Numbered from the stretch's first letter, positions 8,054 through 16,682 are shown. The stretch is DNA of 64,000 nucleotides from CAKRPJ01 sp934376955 (GCA_934376955.1 CAKRPJ010000010.1:16430-80429), one strand, 5' to 3'. The notes: a model not told the origin generated them from the sequence alone. A program made the numbers and translations.

Positions 8054-8511
8054 GATCCGCGATCCTGGAGGAGCTGGATAAAAACGGGATGACTGTCTGC
8101 ACAACAAAAGGGGACAGCATGGAGCCCCTCCTTGCCAATAGACGGGATATCGTAACGATACGGAAAACAAAGCCCGGAGAACGCCTGAAAAAATATGACG
8201 TTCCCCTTTATATGCGGGACGGAGGCTCAAATTATGTCCTCCACCGGATCATCCGGGTCCGTAAGGAGGACTATGTGATCTGCGGGGACAACCGGTGGAG
8301 ACCGGAATATGGGATCACAGACCGCAATATTGTCGGCGTGATGACCGGGATCATACGAGACGGTAAAGAGCTGCCGTTTAAGGGCCTAAAGTATCGTTTG
8401 TATGTCCGGCTGTGGTGCGGAGCCTTTCCGGTCAGAGCCCTTTTCCTGCTTTTAAAAGACATCCCAAAGCTCATCCGAAGGAGAATAAAAAAATGCTCAC
8501 AGACGACTTGA
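8050..8511 (+). CDS. S24/S26-type signal peptidase-like protein (Ser/His)
   Basis: A 153-residue protein with the peptidase S24/S26 box GDSMEP (Ser23) and, further on, YVLHRIIRV (His65) and GDNRWRPEYGI. The second catalytic residue appears to be His, as in SipW/Sec11-type signal peptidases, not Lys as in LepB. There is no N-terminal anchor, so it may act in the cytosol or at the membrane surface through its basic C-terminus. It starts inside the stop codon of the GT8/kinase gene. I infer that it removes the leader of the precursor or matures a partner; related proteins are found with HPr-kinase-like and PqqD genes in other clostridial loci. Confidence 0.8.
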   Translation: MRSAILEELDKNGMTVCTTKGDSMEPLLANRRDIVTIRKTKPGERLKKYDVPLYMRDGGSNYVLHRIIRVRKEDYVICGDNRWRPEYGITDRNIVGVMTGIIRDGKELPFKGLKYRLYVRLWCGAFPVRALFLLLKDIPKLIRRRIKKCSQTT

Positions 8512-9671
8512 AAACATATCTTAACTTTCTGAGACCGGCCGTTTTAAGGCTTTCTTACGCTTCGGCTGATGGGATCAGTCTGGAGGATACGGTGCTTTTT
8601 CCTGTATTTTCCAAAGCCTATGAACAGTCTCAGGCCGAGCTTTTATATACATGGTTTGTGGAGCAGGGCTTAAAGCTTCCAAAATCTCTGGAAGAACAGC
8701 TTAAGCTCTCTTACAATCATGCACTTCACCGAGAGCTTTTAATGAACACGGAGCGGGAGCGCATCTTTGGATTTATGGATGAACATCAGATCCTTCACTG
8801 TCCTCTAAAGGGGATCCTGATCCAGCCTCTGTATCCGGCTGTCGGAACGCGCTATGCATCTGACAATGACATCCTTGTGGATCCGGAGCAATGTGATGAA
8901 ATAAAAAAATTCATGACCGCCCGCGGCTATAAGTTTTTAGGAAGCACCGGAAAGCACGACGGATATCTGAAAAATCCCTCTTACCATTTTGAGATGCACA
9001 AGACGTTAATGGATGAGATCGAGGAGGAGAGGGAGGCAGCTGCCTACTTAAATGAGATATGGCCGAGATTACGCCGTGTCGATCCCACAGGCTTCCTATT
9101 TGAGATGACACCGGAGGATTTTTACATTCATCTCTTAGCCCATGCGTTACATCATTATAGAAGCAGAGGTACGGGGCTTCGCTATATCGTGGACGTATAC
9201 TATTATCTGCAAAGCTTCGGAAGCCTCATGGATCAGGAAATGCTTTCGGAGCTTCTAAAGAAGCTTCATCTTGATGAATTTGAACAGGTACTGCGAAGCC
9301 TGTCAGAGAAGCTTTTTTCAAAAGATGCTCTCGCAACGGAATTTACTGCCAAAGAAGAAAATGTCCTCGAATATATGTTTCAAGCCGGTTCCCACGGAAA
9401 TGACAGGCTCCAGGCAAAAAACAGGATTAAAAGCTTCCGCTATAAGTCACGTACCAAGGCCGGAAGAAGATGGGAATATGTCATAAAGCGCGCCTTTCCG
9501 GAGGCAGACTGGTGGAAGACCTATCATCCGTTTCTGTATAAATACAAGCTGCTGATTCCGTTTTACGCGGTATACCGGCTCGGAAAAGGAGTTCTATTCT
9601 CCGAATATGGGAGAGAGGAGATCCGGCAGGTGTTCTCCGGCGGAAAGGAAACAAATGATAGAGATCACTAA
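8493..9671 (+). CDS. nucleotidyltransferase family protein (NTP_transf_5-like)
   Basis: 392 residues, with a nucleotidyltransferase core: CPLKGILIQPLYPAVGTR then SDNDILVD, where the D-x-D type acidic pair would bind metal. This matches the stand-alone nucleotidyltransferase family seen in lasso clusters and exopolysaccharide loci. In pseudomycoidin-type loci a related protein works after an HPr-like kinase to extend the phosphorylated peptide with sugar; that parallel is inference here. The ATG at 8493 is preceded by GAAGGAG and overlaps the peptidase gene by 19 bases. The ABC gene start in turn lies inside its last 17 bases. Confidence 0.85.
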   Translation: MLTDDLKTYLNFLRPAVLRLSYASADGISLEDTVLFPVFSKAYEQSQAELLYTWFVEQGLKLPKSLEEQLKLSYNHALHRELLMNTERERIFGFMDEHQILHCPLKGILIQPLYPAVGTRYASDNDILVDPEQCDEIKKFMTARGYKFLGSTGKHDGYLKNPSYHFEMHKTLMDEIEEEREAAAYLNEIWPRLRRVDPTGFLFEMTPEDFYIHLLAHALHHYRSRGTGLRYIVDVYYYLQSFGSLMDQEMLSELLKKLHLDEFEQVLRSLSEKLFSKDALATEFTAKEENVLEYMFQAGSHGNDRLQAKNRIKSFRYKSRTKAGRRWEYVIKRAFPEADWWKTYHPFLYKYKLLIPFYAVYRLGKGVLFSEYGREEIRQVFSGGKETNDRDH

Positions 9672-11388
9672 AAAAATCCTGAGCCTTTTAAAACCGGATC
9701 AGAAGAAACGACTGTTCTATCTGTTTTTCGCCATGCTGATAGGTGCTGTTTTAGAGACGATCAGTGTTGCCCTGGTCGTTCCGATGATACAAGCGGTCTT
9801 AAATCCGGAGCTTGTCTCGAAAAACAGGTATATCCGTATTTTTATTGAGAGTTTCTTCCCAACGCAGAACGGGAGCTTTCTGTCCTTTAGTATCCTTGCC
9901 CTGATCCTGATATACTTGCTCAAAAATCTCTACATGTTTCTGGAACAGAAGCTCTGTGCCGGTTTTTCATCAGACTGCAGCATGCGCCTTAAAAATATGC
10001 TTGCCGCCTTCTACCTCAGGAGACATTATGAGCATTATCTCACGACAAACACAAATGATATCTACCAGCTGATCCTCAATGATACGTCCTCAGTGGTAAC
10101 TATCATACAGAATATGCTGATGATCCTGACGGAGAGTGTGATTGCCGTCTTTCTTGCTGCGGCAATCTTTGTGATCGATCCCATTATGATCGTCTGGGCA
10201 GTTCTTACTCTGCTTGTGGTGGTCATCCTTATCCTTGCCGTGATCCGTCCGCGTATCAGCAGGATCGGAAATCAGTGTATCGATCACAATATCCGCCGGA
10301 GCAACTGGCTGATCCAGGGACTTCGGGGGATCAAGGAGATCAAGACGCTTCATACCGAGGACTACATCATAAGTCATATCGCGGGAGAATCCAAAAGCCT
10401 CAGAAGCTTGGAATGTCAAAACGCAGTTTACTCCTCGGTGCCCCGCATGTTCGTCGAAACGGTGTGTGTCTGCTCAATGCTCGGTTATCTTTATTTCCTT
10501 GTGTTGTCAGGCGTTGATCTTTCGCTGGTGCTTCCTGCTGTCAGTGCCTTTGCAATGGCTGCCATCAAGCTCATGCCGGCGGCGATCCGGATATCCGGCG
10601 CCATATCCGGGATCCACTATCGGAAAAAGTCCCTTGACCGGATCTGTGATGCACTGAAGGAGGGAGCCGGTGAGGAGAGCCGTATATACGGAAGGCTCCT
10701 GTGCCGGGATGAAAAAGAGGAACCTCAGGATATGCTTTATATAAAGGATCTCTCTTATCATTATCCCTCCGGAAAAAGAAAGATCCTCGATCATGCGGAT
10801 GCGTCCTTCCCGCTGGGAAAGATCAGCTGTATCATAGGGGAATCCGGGGTCGGAAAGACAACTTTGGCCGACCTGATCCTCGGACTTCTCATACCGGAAG
10901 AAGGAGAAATCTACGCAAATAAATCCGAAACAGCTTCCATAAAGATCGGATATATCCCTCAAAGCTCCTTCATGCTGGATGATTCGATCAAGGGAAATAT
11001 TGCCTTTGGCCTTGATAAAGATCATATCGACGATAAAAAGGTTATGGAATGCCTGCAGGCTGTGGGACTGGAAAGCTTCATTAAAAACCTTCCGGAGGGG
11101 ATCGAGACCCAGATCGGAGAAGGAGGAATCAGGGTCTCCGGCGGCCAGAGACAGCGGATCGGCATCGCAAGGGCCCTCTATCGTGACTGTGATCTGTTTA
11201 TTTTAGATGAACCGACAGCAGCCCTCGACAAGGAGACGGAATTCATCGTGCTCGATACGATCCGAAATATGGCAAGGGATAAGACCTTTCTTATCATTGC
11301 CCATAATATTTATACGATCGAGGCCTGTGATCTTGTCTATGAAGTAAAGGATGGAAAGCTTAAGCTTGCAAAGGAGAAAAAATGGTAA
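9655..11388 (+). CDS. ABC exporter (fused permease-ATPase)
   Basis: A 577-residue half-transporter. Residues 1 to about 330 hold six membrane segments (LFYLFFAMLIGAVLETISVA, then the pairs near 80, 150, 180, 260 and 290). The ATPase domain has Walker A GESGVGKT at 395-402, the Q-loop YIPQSS, signature VSGGQRQRIGIAR, Walker B LFILDEPTAALD and the switch His in IIAH. No C39 peptidase domain precedes it, so leader removal must be done elsewhere. It probably homodimerises to export the modified product of this operon or to flip a glycolipid. ATG 9655 has AAAGGA upstream. Confidence 0.92.
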   Translation: MIEITKKILSLLKPDQKKRLFYLFFAMLIGAVLETISVALVVPMIQAVLNPELVSKNRYIRIFIESFFPTQNGSFLSFSILALILIYLLKNLYMFLEQKLCAGFSSDCSMRLKNMLAAFYLRRHYEHYLTTNTNDIYQLILNDTSSVVTIIQNMLMILTESVIAVFLAAAIFVIDPIMIVWAVLTLLVVVILILAVIRPRISRIGNQCIDHNIRRSNWLIQGLRGIKEIKTLHTEDYIISHIAGESKSLRSLECQNAVYSSVPRMFVETVCVCSMLGYLYFLVLSGVDLSLVLPAVSAFAMAAIKLMPAAIRISGAISGIHYRKKSLDRICDALKEGAGEESRIYGRLLCRDEKEEPQDMLYIKDLSYHYPSGKRKILDHADASFPLGKISCIIGESGVGKTTLADLILGLLIPEEGEIYANKSETASIKIGYIPQSSFMLDDSIKGNIAFGLDKDHIDDKKVMECLQAVGLESFIKNLPEGIETQIGEGGIRVSGGQRQRIGIARALYRDCDLFILDEPTAALDKETEFIVLDTIRNMARDKTFLIIAHNIYTIEACDLVYEVKDGKLKLAKEKKW

Positions 11389-12356
11389 AGGTATCGATCA
11401 TTATCCCGGCTTATAATGTGGAGAGATATATAGGGGAGGCATTGGAAAGTGCTATGGCCCAAAGCCTTGCAGAGATCGAGATACTGGCCGTGGATGACGG
11501 CTCAACGGATGAAACCGGAGCTATTCTCGATGCCTACAGTAAAAAAGATAGCCGGATCCGTGTGATCCATAAAAAGAATACCGGATACGGACATACGATG
11601 AATGTCGGTATTGAGCATGCGTCCGGAAAATATATTGCTGTTTTAGAGGCGGATGACCGTATGCTTCCTGACATGCTGAAAAATCTTTATACCGTGGCGG
11701 AGACGCTTAAGACAGAGCTTACCCGGGGAGATTTTATCCGGTTTTATGAAGAAAACGGTGCTATGGTCAAACACTACTGCAACGCATGCCTGCCTTCCCT
11801 CTACTATCAGATATGTGATCCGCAGCAGTTAAAGCCGGCTGTTTTTTTCTGTTCGATGATGACGTGGTGCGGTATCGTAAGACGTGATTTTATCGAAAAA
11901 TGGCATATCCGGCATAATGAAACACCCGGAGCCTCCTATCAGGATAACGGGTTCTGGTTCCAGATGATATGCCGAGCCAAAAGAGTGGTCTATATTGATG
12001 AACCCGGATACCTGTATCGGACAGATAATCCGGCCTCCTCGGTAAGGCAGAGTGATAACATCTACGGGATCAATGAAGAATACGCGTTTATCTATAGCTA
12101 TCTTTTTACACGACCGGAGCTTCATAAGTTTTTACCCGTCTACTGGTTTAAGAAATACGAGAATGCATTGTTTACGATATGCAGGATCCCAAAGGAATAC
12201 CGCAGGCTGTATGCCCAGCATACCCGGAAGGAATTTATGGCAGCAGAGAATAAAGGTGAATTGGATAAGCGCTTTTTCTTTAAAAAATACTGGGATGAGG
12301 TGCAGATCCTGCTTAGCAGTGCAGATGAATATCTGGGATACAAGGGGCTTTTATAA
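11382..12356 (+). CDS. GT2 glycosyltransferase
   Basis: 324 residues, GT-A fold: VSIIIPAYNVERYIGEALES, AVDDGSTDETGAILD (nucleotide binding) and VLEADDRM (metal-binding acidic pair), followed by a C-terminal region with SYQDNGFWFQM. It overlaps the ABC gene by 7 bases and is the last gene of the operon. With the GT8 domain this gives the locus two different sugar-transfer activities. The acceptor is unknown: the precursor peptide or a cell-surface glycan are both possible. Confidence 0.88.
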   Translation: MVKVSIIIPAYNVERYIGEALESAMAQSLAEIEILAVDDGSTDETGAILDAYSKKDSRIRVIHKKNTGYGHTMNVGIEHASGKYIAVLEADDRMLPDMLKNLYTVAETLKTELTRGDFIRFYEENGAMVKHYCNACLPSLYYQICDPQQLKPAVFFCSMMTWCGIVRRDFIEKWHIRHNETPGASYQDNGFWFQMICRAKRVVYIDEPGYLYRTDNPASSVRQSDNIYGINEEYAFIYSYLFTRPELHKFLPVYWFKKYENALFTICRIPKEYRRLYAQHTRKEFMAAENKGELDKRFFFKKYWDEVQILLSSADEYLGYKGLL

Positions 12357-12391
12357 CCCCTGCCATATCCCGGATATTCATAAACTGCCGG

Positions 12392-12420
12392 AGTTGGGTA
12401 TCCAACTGAGATAAATCAGT
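12392..12420. terminator. hairpins between convergent GT2 and glnA
   Basis: AGTTGG/CCAACT (12392-12407) and ACTGA/TCAGT (about 12405-12420) lie in the 63-base gap between two converging genes. No good T tract follows on either strand, so a terminator role is only suggested by position. Confidence 0.35.
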
Positions 12421-14520
12421 TATAAACTAAAGAGAAGTGTATCATAAGTGGGGTACGGAAGAATGCTCTCCGGGATCAATACCTCTGCTTCATTTGCAAG
12501 AAGCCGGATCGATTCCAGCTCAGGCAGGATCACGTCATGGTAAAAGCTGCCGGCTGCCAGCTCATCCTTGATCCCTTCTGCTTCCTTCGTCAATGTCCTT
12601 AAAGTGTCCAGATGCTTAGAGAGCCCGTTTGCCTTTTCGTTAAGTGCGGTAAGAAGCTTTTCCTCTGCCGTTACAGAAAGAGTCGGAACGAGCTCTTTTG
12701 TTTTTATGCCGGTGGAGGCCAGCCTGCTCATATAGCTGAAAATGGAAGGGAGAAGCTCCTTCTGCAGAATCTCTGCCATCGTTCTTGCCTCAATATGGAT
12801 GGTCTTGCAGTAATCCTCAAGAAGTATCTCATAACGGGAGATCATCTCGGCTTTGGTGAGAACATGGTGTTTTGTAAAAAGAAGCACATTTTTTTCATCT
12901 AAAAAGTGGGGGAGTGCTTCCGGAGTCGATCTGTAGTTGGGAAGTCCGCGTCTTGCTGCCTCCTCAAGCCATTCATCAGAATAACCATTCCCGTTAAAAA
13001 TGATCCGTCCATGCTCGGTGAAGGTCTCTTTTAGCAGCTGGTGGATCGAAGCGTTCAGATCCGCATCGGAGGACTGAGATAAGCGGCTGCAAAACTGAGA
13101 CAATTCTTCTGCCACGGCGGTATTGAGGACTACATTAGGGCCGGATAGGGAAAGGGACGCGCCGGGCATACGGAATTCAAACTTATTTCCGGTGAAGGAA
13201 AAGGGTGAGGTACGATTGCGGTCGGTGTTGTCCCGGATAAAATGAGGAAGGACCCTCGGCCCGATCGACATTTCGACCTTCCCCTTTTCTTCACAATAGG
13301 TATCCGATCGGATCGCCTCGATGATCTCATTGATCTGATCGCCAAGAAACATGGAAACAACAGCCGGCGGTGCTTCGTTTGCCCCAAGACGGTGATCGTT
13401 GCCGGCAGTCGCGACAGAGATACGAAGGAGATCTGCGTACTCATCGACAGCCTTGATCACAGCAGCTAAAAACAGGAGAAACTGTGTATTCTCCGAGGGT
13501 GTCTTTCCGGGATCCAAAAGATTTACGCCTGTATCTGTGGAGAGGGCCCAGTTATTATGCTTGCCGCTGCCGTTGATCCCCTCAAAGGGCTTTTCATGCA
13601 GAAGACAGGCAAGACCATGACGGTCAGCAGTCTTTTTCATCAGCTCCATGACAAGCTGGTTGTGATCGATCGCAACGTTTACGGTTTCAAAAACCGGTGC
13701 AAGCTCGTGCTGTGCGGGTGCCACCTCGTTATGCTCGGTTTTGGCCGGGATCCCAAGCTTCCAGAGCTCCTCATTCAATTCTTCCATAAATGCTTCCACA
13801 CGCGGCTTGATGGAACCGAAATAGTGGTCATCCATTTCCTGTCCCTTCGGAGCCGCAGCGCCAAACAGTGTCCTTCTACAGAATACCAGATCCTTTCGTT
13901 TGCTCCAGGCCTCTTTATCTACAAGAAAATATTCCTGCTCGGCACCTACGGTTGTAAGGACATGTTTCACGTCCGCTTTTCCTAAAATATGCAGCAGTCG
14001 TGTTGCCTCCCGGCTAACGGCCTCCATGGAACGTAAGAGAGGTGTTTTTTTGTCAAGAGCTTCGCCGCTGTAGGAACAGAAGGCAGTCGGGATACAGATG
14101 GTGTGCCCCTTTAAAAAGGCATAAGAGGTAGGATCCCATGCAGTATATCCACGGGCTTCAAAGGTAGCCCTAAGACCGCCGGAGGGGAAGCTGGAGGCAT
14201 CCGGTTCTCCCTTTACCAGTTCCTTGCCCGAGAATACCATGATGGCCTCTCCGGTATCCGTAGGAGATAGAAAGCTATCGTGCTTTTCTGCTGTGATTCC
14301 GGTCATAGGCTGGAACCAGTGAGTGAAATGAGTAGCACCGCGCTCGATGGCCCCATTCCTTCATGGCAACAGCTACGGCATTTGCAACATCAAGCTCTAA
14401 GTGGGTTCCGTTGTCGATGGTCTTTTTCAGAGCCTTATATACATCCTTCGGCAGCCGGATCTTCATTTCTGAATCGTTAAAAACAAGACTTCCATATAAT
14501 CCGGGTATATTTTTACTCAT
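12420..14520 (-). pseudogene. glnA: type III glutamine synthetase, one-base frameshift
   Basis: Reading frame 1 (from the ATG at 14518-14520, MSKNIPGLYGSLVFND) runs to AVAMKEW and then leaves the family sequence; reading frame 2 resumes with HWFQPMTGITAEKHDSF and continues to the stop at 12420. Removing one base from the CCCC run at 14351-14354 restores EWAIERGATHFTHWFQPMTG and a 699-residue protein, the usual GSIII (GlnN) size. All later GSIII landmarks are present, such as SSFPSGGLRATFEARGYTAWD, VGAEQEYFLVD and NEVAPAQHELAPVFE. It would make glutamine from glutamate, ammonia and ATP. RBS AAAGGAG. It may be a real mutation or an assembly error. Confidence 0.9.
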
Positions 14521-14580
14521 CGCTTTTTCTCCTTTCAACTTCGGGATCTGATCCCTCATCAGAATCATAAAATCAGTGAT

Positions 14581-14632
14581 TAACCGAATCAAGTAAGTCC
14601 CCTGCGTCAATTGCGAATATCCGCTTGACATC
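14581..14632 (-). repeat. dispersed repeat family A, copy 1
   Basis: On the minus strand this reads TGTCAAGCGGATATTCGCAA, then TTGACGCAGGGGACTTACTT, then GATTCGGTTA. It matches 32146-32193 (one mismatch in the shared 46 bases up to GATTCG) and the second half matches 32319-32352. It lies in the glnA 5' leader region. Confidence 0.8.
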
Positions 14633-14669
14633 GATATGTTAATTTTTTCAAGTTTCTGAAAAAAAATAC

Positions 14670-14698
14670 TTTACAAATGTTAAAAAAAAGTCTATAGT
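14670..14698 (+). promoter_or_regulatory. promoter upstream of pyrG
   Basis: TTTACA (14670-14675), 17 bases, TATAGT (14693-14698). It would give a pyrG leader of about 210 bases that includes the 63-bp repeat, further hairpins and a terminator. Confidence 0.5.
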
Positions 14699-14724
14699 AA
14701 TTCCATATTTTTGATGTCAATCCC

Positions 14725-14787
14725 ACGATATGCGAATATTGGATAGGATTGTGGGAGTGCGTAGCACGGAACAATCCGCAGGCATCA
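14725..14787 (+). repeat. 63-bp dispersed hairpin repeat (family B), copy 1
   Basis: 60 of 63 bases match the inverted copy at 60547-60609. The core folds as a nested hairpin: GGATTGT (outer) and GTGC/GCAC (inner) closed by ACAATCC. The differences between copies (A/G in GGATAGG, T/C in GCGTAGC, A/T in CGCAGGC) lie outside the outer stem or in the inner loop, so pairing is kept. Confidence 0.85.
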
Positions 14788-14788
14788 C

Positions 14789-14891
14789 AATCGGGGCTTT
14801 TGCCCCCGATATCATTATATATGGCATGCGAGAGTATGCGTTTTGTGAGGACAATGGTGTCGGATCCTTAAGGATTCTGTCACCTTTTTTT
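14789..14891 (+). promoter_or_regulatory. pyrG: pyrG leader: hairpins and attenuator-like terminator
   Basis: Three hairpins in order: 14789-14810 (ATCGGGGC/GCCCCCGAT), about 14824-14839 (GCATGC-GAGA-GTATGC, a GNRA tetraloop) and 14856-14884 (GGTG, GATCC-TTAA-GGATT, CACC) followed by seven T (14885-14891). The last has the form of an intrinsic terminator 26 bases before the pyrG start. Attenuation of pyrG by CTP level is known in Bacillus; whether this leader does the same or answers to the ANTAR domain of its own product is open. Confidence 0.6.
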
Positions 14892-14916
14892 CTTTTGAAA
14901 ATACAGGAGGTAATAT

Positions 14917-16665
14917 ATGGCGGTAAAATATGTATTCGTCACAGGCGGTGTTGTATCCGGTCTGGGAAAAGGGATCACTGCTGCATCCTTAGGCAGACTT
15001 TTAAAGGCCAGGGGCTATCAGGTGACCATGCAAAAATTTGATCCCTATATCAATATCGATCCGGGCACGATGAATCCGATCCAGCATGGCGAGGTTTTTG
15101 TCACGGATGACGGAACAGAGACAGATCTGGATCTGGGACACTATGAGCGTTTTATTGATGAAAGCCTCGATAAAAACTCAAATGTTACAACCGGTAAGAT
15201 CTATTGGACGGTTCTTCAGAAGGAGCGCCACGGTGACTTCGGCGGCGGCACCGTTCAGGTGATCCCACATATTACAAATGAGATCAAGTCAAGGTTTTAC
15301 CGGGCAAAATCCTCGGAAGAAAACAGGATCGCGATTATTGAAGTCGGCGGTACCGTTGGTGATATCGAAAGCCAGCCGTTCTTAGAGGCGATCCGGCAGT
15401 TTCGTCAGGATGTCGGCCCCGGAAACTCGGTGCTTCTCCATGTAACGCTTGTTCCCTATCTTAAGGCCTCCGGGGAATTGAAGACAAAACCGACCCAGCA
15501 GAGTGTAAAGGCCCTTCAGGGAATGGGGATATTCCCGGATGTGATCGTATGCAGAACAGAGGTTCCCCTCGGAGATGAGATTAAAAGTAAGATCGCCCTG
15601 TTTTGCAATGTACCTGAGGATCACGTCCTCCAGAATCCGGACGTAGAGTATTTGTATGAAGCTCCGCTAGTAATGGAGCGAGAGCGGCTGGCTCATGTGG
15701 TATGCTCGTGCCTTAATATCCCATGTGGGACTCCGGCCCTTGGCGACTGGAAGGAAATGGTGGATGCTTTAAAGAATCCCCAGAGTGAGGTTACGATCGC
15801 TCTTGTCGGTAAATATACTCAGCTCCATGATGCTTATTTAAGTGTAATGGAGGCTTTAAAGCACGGCGGTATTGCGAATCGTACAAAGGTCTGCATTAAA
15901 TGGATCGATTCCACACTCTTAAAGGAGGATGCGCTGGACGAGGCATTTTCCGGCGTGGACGGTATCATCATCCCGGGCGGCTTTGGTTATCGGGGAACAG
16001 AAGGCATGATACTTGCTGCCGGCTACGCCAGAAAAAAGAAAATCCCGTTTCTCGGGATCTGTCTTGGAATGCAGATGGCTATCGTTGAATTTGCAAGAAA
16101 TGTACTGGGCTATCAGAATGCGAACAGCTCGGAGCTGGATCCGGAGACGACCCATCCGGTAGTTGATATCATGCCGGAGCAGAATGGGATCGAGGATCTG
16201 GGTGGAACCCTAAGGCTGGGTGCCTATCCCTGTGTTCTGGATAAAAGCTCAAAGGCATACTCTTATTACGGCACAGAACAGATCAGTGAGCGGCATAGAC
16301 ATCGTTATGAGGTAAATAATAAATATCGTGAGGAATTATCTTCACATGGAATGCTTTTATCCGGTCAGTCACCCGACGGACACATTGTGGAGATTATCGA
16401 GTTATCCGACCATCCGTTTTTTGTAGGCATTCAGGCCCATCCGGAATTTAAGTCAAGACCAAACCATGCCCATCCTCTGTTTGCCGGATTTGTTGAAAGT
16501 GCAGAGGAACAGGGGATCTTACGGCGTGCAAAGGCGCTTCTGATGAAGCGGAATCACTTTACCGAGCCGGAGGCACATCGATATCTCCAGAAGACAAGTA
16601 TGGATACAGGGCGTACCATGATGGAGAGCGCCCACATGGTGACCATGCTTATGCCGGAGGATTAA
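14917..16665 (+). CDS. pyrG: CTP synthase with C-terminal ANTAR-like domain
   Basis: Makes CTP from UTP, glutamine and ATP. The synthetase domain (residues 1 to about 270) has FVTGGVVSGLGKGI with the P-loop and KFDPYINIDPGTM; the glutamine amidotransferase domain has FLGICLGMQMAI (nucleophile Cys) and HPEF. Ordinary CTP synthases stop near residue 535 after a segment like HPLFAGFVESA. This one continues about 50 residues to 582 with AKALLMKRNHFTEPEAHRYL and QKTSMDTGRTMMESAHMV, matching the ANTAR pattern (AKxxLM, sExEAhrxL, sMDxxR, A). ANTAR domains bind paired RNA hairpins and prevent termination. RBS AGGAGG. Confidence 0.95.
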   Translation: MAVKYVFVTGGVVSGLGKGITAASLGRLLKARGYQVTMQKFDPYINIDPGTMNPIQHGEVFVTDDGTETDLDLGHYERFIDESLDKNSNVTTGKIYWTVLQKERHGDFGGGTVQVIPHITNEIKSRFYRAKSSEENRIAIIEVGGTVGDIESQPFLEAIRQFRQDVGPGNSVLLHVTLVPYLKASGELKTKPTQQSVKALQGMGIFPDVIVCRTEVPLGDEIKSKIALFCNVPEDHVLQNPDVEYLYEAPLVMERERLAHVVCSCLNIPCGTPALGDWKEMVDALKNPQSEVTIALVGKYTQLHDAYLSVMEALKHGGIANRTKVCIKWIDSTLLKEDALDEAFSGVDGIIIPGGFGYRGTEGMILAAGYARKKKIPFLGICLGMQMAIVEFARNVLGYQNANSSELDPETTHPVVDIMPEQNGIEDLGGTLRLGAYPCVLDKSSKAYSYYGTEQISERHRHRYEVNNKYREELSSHGMLLSGQSPDGHIVEIIELSDHPFFVGIQAHPEFKSRPNHAHPLFAGFVESAEEQGILRRAKALLMKRNHFTEPEAHRYLQKTSMDTGRTMMESAHMVTMLMPED

Positions 16666-16682
16666 GAAAGAGGGTAGATATT

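Noticed and set aside
5942..12356. True lasso peptide or lanthipeptide cluster
   Set aside because: No asparagine-synthetase-like cyclase, no transglutaminase-like B2 protease and no Lan enzyme is present, and the peptide has no Cys and no suitably placed Asp/Glu. Only the leader motif and tailoring genes resemble lasso loci.
14351..14354. Programmed frameshift in glnA
   Set aside because: A run of four C with no stimulatory structure seen, and no precedent in GSIII genes; mutation or sequencing error is simpler.
14725..14787. Insertion sequence or MITE
   Set aside because: No terminal inverted repeats with target duplication at either copy and no transposase in the window; described only as a repeat.
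14725..14891. Canonical ANTAR target (two hairpins with A1/G4 hexaloops) in the pyrG leader
   Set aside because: The hairpins I can draw have tetraloops (GAGA, TTAA, TTTT), not the AxxGxx hexaloops; the link between the ANTAR domain and this leader remains only a possibility.
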